Origin: Lentisphaerota bacterium
Lineage (GTDB): Bacteria > Verrucomicrobiota > Lentisphaeria > Victivallales > Victivallaceae
NCBI GenBank assembly: GCA_015061525.1
Contig: SUWK01000005.1
Coordinates: 1-64,000, forward strand
Direction: 5' to 3'
Length of the DNA stretch: 64,000 bases
Shown one piece after another: positions 57,814 to 64,000 of the stretch. Each line of letters begins with the position of its first letter. The first letter of the stretch is position 1. The notes below the pieces were generated by a model. That model did no database searches. It was given only the letters and a program-made list of their open reading frames with translations, and was not told the DNA's origin. A program made the translations under genes and the position numbers.

Positions 57814-59642
57814 TGTCCACCTGCACGTTTTCCGCCAGCCAGTTCCGATAAAGAAAGCGGCACAAATGATCTTCTGCGCCCGTTGCGTTCTCTGACATCC
57901 ACCGACAGATATTTCCAGCGGGTGAAACCGAAATCGTGCGGCACACTGTTCTGCAGCCAGTTGTAGCGCAGCACTCCTGAAACCGGAAAACCCTCGTAGA
58001 TCCACACGCACTGCCGGTCAAGTATCTGAACCATTTTCAAATAAAGTTCCGTGCGTTCCGGACAATCTTTCATCGTCAGAGCCTTTTCGTACAGCCGGTC
58101 AAATTCCGCATCGGCAAAACCGCAATAGTTGCAGCTGCCGATATTACCGGAGTAAAATAACTGCAGAAAATTTGCGGCATCCGGGTAATCCCCGATCCAC
58201 GAATAGCGGAAAAGCTGGAATTTTCCCCGGCGCAGTTTATCGGAAAAACGGGGCCGCGAATTGAGCTGGGATGAGATCTGCACACCGTATTTTGCCCAAT
58301 CAGCAGCCGCGAGTTCTCCCATCTGCCGGTGATTTGCCGTGGAACCGGCCTGATCGAAGGTGAATTGCAGCGGTTCCCCGGTCACAGGATCCATACCGTC
58401 GGGAAATCCGGCTTCTTCAAAAAGTTTCCTGACCTCGCTTTCATCGGGAGTTTCTGCTTTTTCCGCCGGAACAAATCCCGCCACGCCCTGCGGAACCGGC
58501 CCGGCAGCCGGTATCAGCATTCCGGAAGCGTGTTCCACCCGGCGGCGGATATCATACGCCTTTTTCAACGCCTGACGCAAACGCAGATTTTTACCCAGCA
58601 GCGGGTCACGGAAGTTGAAACCGACATAACGGACTTCAAACTCCGGGTGTTCCTCAAGTTCGATCCCCCGTTCCCGCAGAACCGGCGGCAGAATACCGCC
58701 TCCGGCGAGTGTTTCCTGATTATCCTTGTCCAGAGCGTTGTAATCCAGCTTTCCCTGCAGAAAGAGCATCCACTGAGTCATGGGCTGACGGATGAGTGAT
58801 ATTTCCACCCCGTCAAGCAGCGGCAGTTGACGGGTACGATCCTCCGGAGCTGCCGCCTGCGGGAAAAACTCCCGGCGGTACTCCGGGTTGCGGACAAAAC
58901 TCAAACGCAGATTCGGGATCCATTTTTTCAGAATAAACGGCCCACTGCCTGCCGGATTTGATGCGAGAGTTCCGCGTTTTCCATTCAATGCGGCACGGCG
59001 GGAAACGATACCGGCATTGGGCATTGCCAAAAGCCAGATGAATGCCGGGTCGGCATTTTCCAGAGTCAAAACAAATTTCTTTCGGGAAACCACTTTGATC
59101 CCGGGTATATCCATATCGTAGAGCGACATATCGCCCTTTGCCGCCGAAGCGGTCGCCTCGCGGAACTTATCCAATCCGGCAATCCGGTTCCGGTATATCC
59201 AGTAGACCGGACTGTGATTGCGGGCATCAGCGATGCGTAAAATGGAAAATTTCACATCCTCCGCCGTAACCTTGCGCGATTCTTTATCCGAAAAAGTTCC
59301 GTCATCAGCAAAATAGAGATCATCGCGCAATTCGCAACTGTAAATCCTGCCGTCTGCAGAAATTTCCGGCATTCCGGTCAGCATGGAAGGAACGATCCGG
59401 TACGGACGCGCCAGATAATCGTACTGAACCAGCGTATCGTAGCACAGTGCCGTCAGATCCCGGCTCGCCAGATCGTCTGCCAATGCCGGGTCGAGGGTCT
59501 TGACAGTCCCCCCGGCTCCGCTGTAAAGTATCCGTTGTTCCGGGGCAGCAGTTATCTGCGGCCGACAGCAGAAGAAATACACCCCTGCCGCCGCCGCCAT
59601 GCAGCATACTGCCGCCACGGTAATCCAACAGAACCTCTTCAT
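57810..59642 (-). CDS. ABC transporter solute-binding protein, family 5
   Basis: 610 residues; peptide/nickel-type (SBP_bac_5) binding protein. N-terminal hydrophobic segment (ITVAAVCCMAAAAGVYFFCC) with no clear lipobox; it may be membrane-anchored or a lipoprotein. Family hallmarks: GGTVKTLDPALADDLASRDLTALCYDTLVQYD, VTAEDVKFSI, and NPAGSGPFILKKWIPNLRLSFVRNPEYRR. It is translationally coupled to the upstream rhamnulokinase and the downstream permease. Confidence 0.88.
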   Translation of the reverse strand: MKRFCWITVAAVCCMAAAAGVYFFCCRPQITAAPEQRILYSGAGGTVKTLDPALADDLASRDLTALCYDTLVQYDYLARPYRIVPSMLTGMPEISADGRIYSCELRDDLYFADDGTFSDKESRKVTAEDVKFSILRIADARNHSPVYWIYRNRIAGLDKFREATASAAKGDMSLYDMDIPGIKVVSRKKFVLTLENADPAFIWLLAMPNAGIVSRRAALNGKRGTLASNPAGSGPFILKKWIPNLRLSFVRNPEYRREFFPQAAAPEDRTRQLPLLDGVEISLIRQPMTQWMLFLQGKLDYNALDKDNQETLAGGGILPPVLRERGIELEEHPEFEVRYVGFNFRDPLLGKNLRLRQALKKAYDIRRRVEHASGMLIPAAGPVPQGVAGFVPAEKAETPDESEVRKLFEEAGFPDGMDPVTGEPLQFTFDQAGSTANHRQMGELAAADWAKYGVQISSQLNSRPRFSDKLRRGKFQLFRYSWIGDYPDAANFLQLFYSGNIGSCNYCGFADAEFDRLYEKALTMKDCPERTELYLKMVQILDRQCVWIYEGFPVSGVLRYNWLQNSVPHDFGFTRWKYLSVDVRERNGRRRSFVPLSLSELAGGKRAGGQ

Positions 59643-61117
59643 TTACCGGCAACTGCAGCAAACTTTTCCCGGACAGCATCATATTTTGCCGCCATTTCCG
59701 GAGCCGGTGAGAACGTTTTGAGTTCAAAGGAGCTGCGGATAACTTTGCGGACATCAGCAAGTGAACCCAGCACTCCTGCCGCCATCGCCTGCACCAGAAT
59801 ATTGCCCGCCGCTGTAGCTTCGATGGGACCTGCGACCACCTGACGGTTGAGTGCGCAGGAGGCAAGTTCCATCAAAAATCCGTCTTTGGTTCCGCCGCCG
59901 ACCACATTCAGACAGGCATAACGGACACCGAGAAGTTTTTCCAGCAAACCGAGTTTGGCGGAAAAATAAAGTGCCAAACTGTCGTAGACCGCACGCACGA
60001 CTTCGGCATCGGTGAACTCTTCCCCCTGACCGGTACGTTTCAAAAATGCCCGGATATTACCCGGCATATCCCCTGGAGCGGCAAACTCCGCACAATTCGG
60101 GTTGATGAAGTATTTGCAAGGTTCACTGCCGCGCGCCATTTGTTCCATATCGTTGAATGAAAGATTTTTGCCCTCTTCGTTCCACACTCTGCGCAGCTCC
60201 TGAAAGAGCCATGAGCCCATGATATTGGTAAGAAAACGGATCTTTCCGCCGACACCTCCCTCATTGGTGATGGACTCTTTTTCACTTTCAGCATTGATGA
60301 AAGGTGCATCGGTTTCCGCCCCGAGCAAGGCCCATGTCCCGGCACTCAAATACGCCCATTCGCCCTGTTCCGGAGCAGGAACCGCCGCCACCGCGCTGGC
60401 AGTATCGTGAGAACCGCATTTGAAGATCGGAACAGGATCGCAATTCAATTCGGCGCACAATTCGGCACTGAGCATACCAGAGGGAGTTCCGGCTTCCACG
60501 ATTTCCGGGAAAACGTCACGGGGCAGACCGAGCTTATCAATGAGTTCCCAGTGCCATTTACGGGAAACCGGGTCGAGCAGATTGGTGGTGGAGCAGAAAG
60601 TATATTCCGCAGTGGCGTTGCCGCCAAGTGACAACGCCAGAGCATCGGGTATCGGCAGGAAAAACGAATTTTCAAAATCTTCCGGATGCTCCTCATGGTG
60701 CGCACAGAGCTGGTAAATGGTATTGAGTGTCATGCACTGGATACCGGTATATCCATAGAGTTCGGCTTTGGAAATTTTCTGCCAGACTTTGTCTGCAGCC
60801 GCCACGGTGCGCTGATCGCGGTAGTTGTAGGGCAGACGGCGCATGGCGCGGGTGGTTTTATCAAAGAAAACATAATCCACGCCCCAGGTGTCAATAGAGA
60901 TGCCGTCCAGCTTCACTCCGGTGGCAAGCGCATTTTTCAAACCGGTCTTCAACTCATTGCAAAGCCGGGGATAATCCCAGTAGAATGAACCGTCGATCTC
61001 CGTAGGTCCATTGGGGAAACGATGCACTTCCTGCATGGAAAGTTTGCCGTTCTCCACGCTGCCGATGATCGCACGGCCGCTGGATGCTCCCAGGTCAAAG
61101 GCGAGAAAATTTTTCAT
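59639..61117 (-). CDS. rhaB: Rhamnulokinase-like FGGY carbohydrate kinase
   Basis: 492 residues. N-terminal ATPase loop FLAFDLGASSGRAIIG, ISIDTWGVDYVFFD, GSHDTASAVAAVPAP and the C-terminal LNVVGGGTKDGFLMELASCALNRQVVAGPIEATAAGNILVQA are typical of the rhamnulokinase branch. No rhamnose isomerase or aldolase is adjacent, so the substrate is inferred. Its stop overlaps the binding-protein ATG. It lies 28 nt after hisA. Confidence 0.85.
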   Translation of the reverse strand: MKNFLAFDLGASSGRAIIGSVENGKLSMQEVHRFPNGPTEIDGSFYWDYPRLCNELKTGLKNALATGVKLDGISIDTWGVDYVFFDKTTRAMRRLPYNYRDQRTVAAADKVWQKISKAELYGYTGIQCMTLNTIYQLCAHHEEHPEDFENSFFLPIPDALALSLGGNATAEYTFCSTTNLLDPVSRKWHWELIDKLGLPRDVFPEIVEAGTPSGMLSAELCAELNCDPVPIFKCGSHDTASAVAAVPAPEQGEWAYLSAGTWALLGAETDAPFINAESEKESITNEGGVGGKIRFLTNIMGSWLFQELRRVWNEEGKNLSFNDMEQMARGSEPCKYFINPNCAEFAAPGDMPGNIRAFLKRTGQGEEFTDAEVVRAVYDSLALYFSAKLGLLEKLLGVRYACLNVVGGGTKDGFLMELASCALNRQVVAGPIEATAAGNILVQAMAAGVLGSLADVRKVIRSSFELKTFSPAPEMAAKYDAVREKFAAVAGK

Positions 61118-61145
61118 AATGCTTTTCCTTTATGTTGTTGCAGTT

Positions 61146-61910
61146 TTACTGTCGTTTTATTACTTCTTCATATTTGAGAGTCCCGCCGAAAATATCCAGC
61201 GCGGAACCGATAGTATAGTCCACTTTGCCCATGCCGGCGTTTTCAATGAGCGCGATATCTTCATAAGAGGCGATCCCACCGGCATACACGCACTTGAGCG
61301 GACTGGAGTTTGCCAATATTCCCAAGAGCGTTTCATCGATACCGGAACATTTGCCCTCCACATCCACAGCGTGTACCAGAAATTCACTGCAGCATCCGGC
61401 GAAACGTTCCAGTGTTTCCCCGTTAAGCTCCATAGTCGTAAAATTTTTCCACCGGTCAGTGACCACCATATATCTGCCGTCGGCACTCTTTCGGCAGGAG
61501 AGATCCAGCACGATATGTTCTTTGCCGACCGCCGAAAGCAGTTTTCTCAAATTCTCCTCATGAAACTCTCCACCGGAAAAGACAAAACTTGTCACTATCA
61601 CCTGACTGGCACCGGCATCAAGAAAACCTTTTGCATTGTCCGCATTCACTCCGCCGCCCAACTGCAAACCGCCGGGATAAGCGCGCAGAGCTTCCAGTGC
61701 CGCCTCATCATTACCGGCACCGAGTTTGATGACATGTCCGCCAAAAAGTCCATCGCGTTTGTAAAGTTCCGCAAAATAAGCCGGATTTTTTTCCGAAACG
61801 AAATTCGTCCGCAAATCATCCTCACCGACGGCGGTATTGAGCGTACCGCCGACTATCTGTTTGACTTTGCCCCCGTGCAGATCTATGCAGGGCCGGAACG
61901 CGGCTTTCAT
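61146..61910 (-). CDS. hisA: HisA-type isomerase (eukaryote-like form)
   Basis: 254 residues; (beta/alpha)8 barrel isomerase of histidine synthesis (ProFAR to PRFAR). It begins FRPCIDLHGGKVKQIVGGTL and has GGHVIKLGAGNDEAALEALRAYPGGLQLGGGVN. This is the longer form resembling fungal and plant HisA rather than the usual bacterial PAIDLK type. The ATG at 61910 overlaps the previous stop; a GTG at 61913 is possible. No other his gene is nearby. Confidence 0.85.
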   Translation of the reverse strand: MKAAFRPCIDLHGGKVKQIVGGTLNTAVGEDDLRTNFVSEKNPAYFAELYKRDGLFGGHVIKLGAGNDEAALEALRAYPGGLQLGGGVNADNAKGFLDAGASQVIVTSFVFSGGEFHEENLRKLLSAVGKEHIVLDLSCRKSADGRYMVVTDRWKNFTTMELNGETLERFAGCCSEFLVHAVDVEGKCSGIDETLLGILANSSPLKCVYAGGIASYEDIALIENAGMGKVDYTIGSALDIFGGTLKYEEVIKRQ

Positions 61911-62959
61911 CACTCAAAATCCTCCATATCCGGAAAACTCAACTCTCCGGGCACCTGCGACATCGCTTTGAGGATCACAGAATCATCCGCCCCGGTGATC
62001 CCGGCTTTAACCACACAACAGCCGCCTTTGCGCGCCATCGCACTGTTCGCCCAGATATACTCATCAAAAAGCTCACCGAACATACCATGCAGCACCTCTT
62101 TGCCGGGACGGGCAACGTGACTGCCGTCAGTGCAGAAGAAAGTACCTGACGCATTCAACGCTGCGCAGCTTTCCGGCTGCTGCTGACGGATGAAATTCCT
62201 GAACTCCCGGTGTTTTGCCGGAGCGGCGAAACAACCGGCGAAATCAATTGCCGCACCGCAGATCATCTGCTCGTTTCTGCCGGAAACAGCAAACATGGTC
62301 TTGAACCGCCACGGCCGTTTTTCCACCACGACATCTTCGGGGACGATCAGGACATGCCGTTCCCAGCGGACACCCTCATCATCGCAACTGATGATATGCC
62401 GTGCCGAAGCTCCGGCAACCGCCGAGGCACACTGATGCCGCCAGAAGTCATCGCCGCTGTAAACTTCCGCCGCACTGCCGTCATCGAAAGTAACTTTCAA
62501 CAGCACCGGCAGTTTTTCCCCATCATATATCACTCCGGCAGGAACAAACTCCTGCATCTGCGTTTCCCCGGCAAAGAGGATGGCGACTTTGACTGCTTTG
62601 CCGCAGAATTCCACGTTTTCCAGAAACAGATCATTGATCCTGCCGCCGTTATCAGCACTGATATCATCGGTCAATTCGGCAATATCACCGGAAAATTTCC
62701 ACTGCCGTTTCACATGATACTCGCAGCCGAAAGGTATCACATTGACACTTTCCGCAGTTGCGGATAATCCGTCATTTGCCATGTGCCGGCGCAGTTTTTC
62801 AGCCAATCCCAGAGATTCATCGAATTTTCCGGTTCTTATTCTGCTGACGCTGATAACTTTACGGTCATCTTTGAAAAATGCGGCACACTCCGCACCATCG
62901 GGATAAATATCCAATACCGTTTGCGGTGAAGCGATCTTCACCAGAGATTCAATTTTCAT
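61910..62959 (-). CDS. Conserved-looking protein of unknown function
   Basis: 349 residues, no signal peptide or membrane segment seen; many Cys and Phe. I do not recognise it. It overlaps the HEXXH gene start-side neighbour by 11 nt and hisA by one base, so it belongs to the same tightly packed unit. The middle (about 150-180) reads VIYDGEKLPVLLKVTFDDGSAAEVYSGDDFWRHQ, which looks beta-rich. It could be a partner of the HEXXH protein, but this is inference from gene order only. Confidence 0.7.
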   Translation of the reverse strand: MKIESLVKIASPQTVLDIYPDGAECAAFFKDDRKVISVSRIRTGKFDESLGLAEKLRRHMANDGLSATAESVNVIPFGCEYHVKRQWKFSGDIAELTDDISADNGGRINDLFLENVEFCGKAVKVAILFAGETQMQEFVPAGVIYDGEKLPVLLKVTFDDGSAAEVYSGDDFWRHQCASAVAGASARHIISCDDEGVRWERHVLIVPEDVVVEKRPWRFKTMFAVSGRNEQMICGAAIDFAGCFAAPAKHREFRNFIRQQQPESCAALNASGTFFCTDGSHVARPGKEVLHGMFGELFDEYIWANSAMARKGGCCVVKAGITGADDSVILKAMSQVPGELSFPDMEDFE

Positions 62960-63875
62960 CTTTCAATTCCTCAATATTTTTCAGTTGTTCATCCTGAAAA
63001 AACCGTTTAACGATCACCTGCCAGCGCGGAGATCCGGCGGCACGCTCATCTGCCCACTGCCGGATATTTTCCGCCGGAGTTGTGCCGATCATTTCCAGTT
63101 CATCTCTGGTACAGCGGAAAAGCACCGCCTCCACGCGTTTTACTCCGGCACTCTGCAAAACCCGGCGCGCCTTTGAAACAACCCTGCGGGAGTGAAAGTT
63201 ACGGCAGAGCAGAAATAACGGATAAACCACCGCCAAAATCCAGAATATCCAGCTTGGAAAGTCCGGATTCCACAACGCCCGCAGCAATTCAGCCGCCGGC
63301 AGCAGCAGCACCGGCAGCAGAAATCCCCAGGCATCACGGTCGGAAATAAAACAGTTTCCCAGATACCTCCGCAGTGGAGACGGAGAGGTCTGATATGCAA
63401 AATACTCCTCCAGCGTCGGCTCATCCAGAACATGCCTGACGGAATGGCACAATTCATGTGCCAGCAGCTCTTCCCGGCGGTAGTTCAGAAAACGCTGTTT
63501 TTTGCGGAAAGCATCGCGCAGAAGGAATACGGCAAAATTCCGCTCCGGATCACCGATAAGGCAACCGCCCCATAACAATCCGACCTGCTTTGTAAGATAA
63601 AATCCGGGCACATGCCGCACGGAAAACCCGTAAAGATCTTCCGTTATCTGCGCCGCCTCGTCCGCAAGTTCCGGGGCAATGCGGCATCCGGCAGATACTT
63701 CAAAAAGGTCAAAAACCTTCACCTTGCCGCTCTCTGCCAGAAGTGCTTCAAACTCTTCGTAAACTTTTCCGGTATCTGCCACGCGCTGCAGAAAATCCCC
63801 GGCGGTTTCATCTGCAGTGATCAGAAAACCTCTGCCATCAAGTGCGGCGATCTCCTCAAGCTGTTCCGGAGTCAC
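62949..63875 (-). CDS. Membrane protein with HEXXH metalloprotease motif
   Basis: 308 residues starting at GTG (63875), which overlaps the previous gene's stop. Soluble N-part with H140-E-L-C-H144 in EELLAHELCHSVRHV, followed 12 residues later by LEEYFAY, placing an acidic residue (E156 or E157) where a third zinc ligand could sit. Two hydrophobic segments follow (about 182-200 and 207-226), then a charged tail. The motif alone does not prove activity; similar gluzincin-like proteins are usually cytoplasm- or membrane-facing peptidases. Confidence 0.7.
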   Translation of the reverse strand: MTPEQLEEIAALDGRGFLITADETAGDFLQRVADTGKVYEEFEALLAESGKVKVFDLFEVSAGCRIAPELADEAAQITEDLYGFSVRHVPGFYLTKQVGLLWGGCLIGDPERNFAVFLLRDAFRKKQRFLNYRREELLAHELCHSVRHVLDEPTLEEYFAYQTSPSPLRRYLGNCFISDRDAWGFLLPVLLLPAAELLRALWNPDFPSWIFWILAVVYPLFLLCRNFHSRRVVSKARRVLQSAGVKRVEAVLFRCTRDELEMIGTTPAENIRQWADERAAGSPRWQVIVKRFFQDEQLKNIEELKDEN

Positions 63876-64000
63876 TTTTTATTTCCCTGAGCGTTACCGT
63901 TGTTGTTTTTGTTCTGATTCGGCTGACGGTTCCGGTCATTATTCTGCCGGTTTTTACCGCCTTTGTCCTGATTGCCGCCGTGCCGTTCCGGAGGACAAAC
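63872..64000 (-). CDS. 3' end of a gene with Asn/Gln/Arg-rich tail (partial)
   Basis: Last 42 codons of a gene entering from beyond the window. The tail (VCPPERHGGNQDKGGKNRQN... to NAQGNKK) is low-complexity and disordered, the kind seen at the end of DEAD-box helicases and other RNA-binding proteins; the body is not visible so no function is called. Its TGA stop overlaps the GTG of the HEXXH gene. Confidence 0.7.
   Translation of the reverse strand, partial: VCPPERHGGNQDKGGKNRQNNDRNRQPNQNKNNNGNAQGNKK

Overview
The window reads as a chromosomal segment of a Gram-negative, probably anaerobic bacterium of the PVC superphylum. Lentisphaerae (Victivallis-like) is my best guess. This is inference from protein style and gene order, with no 16S or database support. 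The window encodes LPS-heptose enzymes (GmhA-like, HldD), the outer-membrane LPS translocon LptD, an O-antigen-ligase-like protein, peptidoglycan synthesis (MurD), SecA/SecE and an HydE-type radical SAM enzyme. Base composition is near 50% G+C. I see no transposase, phage gene or CRISPR array.

Layout. 0-15.7 kb: NAD-dependent DNA ligase (minus); asd plus an exported protein of unknown function; a 0.6-kb gene-free stretch with a two-copy tandem repeat; a small HTH-like protein; a dihydrouridine synthase; a 1204-residue O-antigen-ligase/GT-C fusion and a nitroreductase (minus); then a plus-strand set with an NSS transporter, GmhA-like isomerase, CdsA, Lrp and an aminotransferase. 15.9-35.8 kb: one uninterrupted minus-strand information-processing cluster, read from its promoter as tRNA-Leu, tRNA-Thr, tuf, rpmG, tRNA-Trp, secE, nusG, rplK, rplA, rplJ, rplL, rpoB, rpoC, rpsL, rpsG, fusA, rpsJ, rplC, rplD, rplW, rplB, rpsS. 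It stops abruptly after rpsS at a strong terminator, so the usual rplV-rpsC-rplP continuation is absent. 35.8-52.6 kb, all minus: PurF-like/SpeE, LysS/MurD, PlsC/LptD/HldD/RsmB and SecA/ValS. 52.7-53.3 kb: a GC-rich hairpin repeat array. 53.4-64 kb, all minus: a PtsN-like/Zn-ribbon pair, then a tightly overlapping cluster of an Asn-rich protein (partial), a HEXXH membrane protein, an unknown, HisA (eukaryote-like), rhamnulokinase, a peptide-type ABC binding protein and permease, HydE and a GT2 glycosyltransferase.

Most interesting non-coding signals: four small hairpins with one conserved 12-nt loop and compensating stem changes between rplL and rpoB; two mutually exclusive hairpins between rpsJ and rplC; and a 32-nt module shared by the two repeat loci 48 kb apart. 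Among proteins: a PurF-like enzyme lacking the N-terminal glutaminase cysteine, the ligase/GT-C fusion, and a HEXXH membrane protein. Six promoters found by eye agree on TTGNNN-N16/17-TATWTT.
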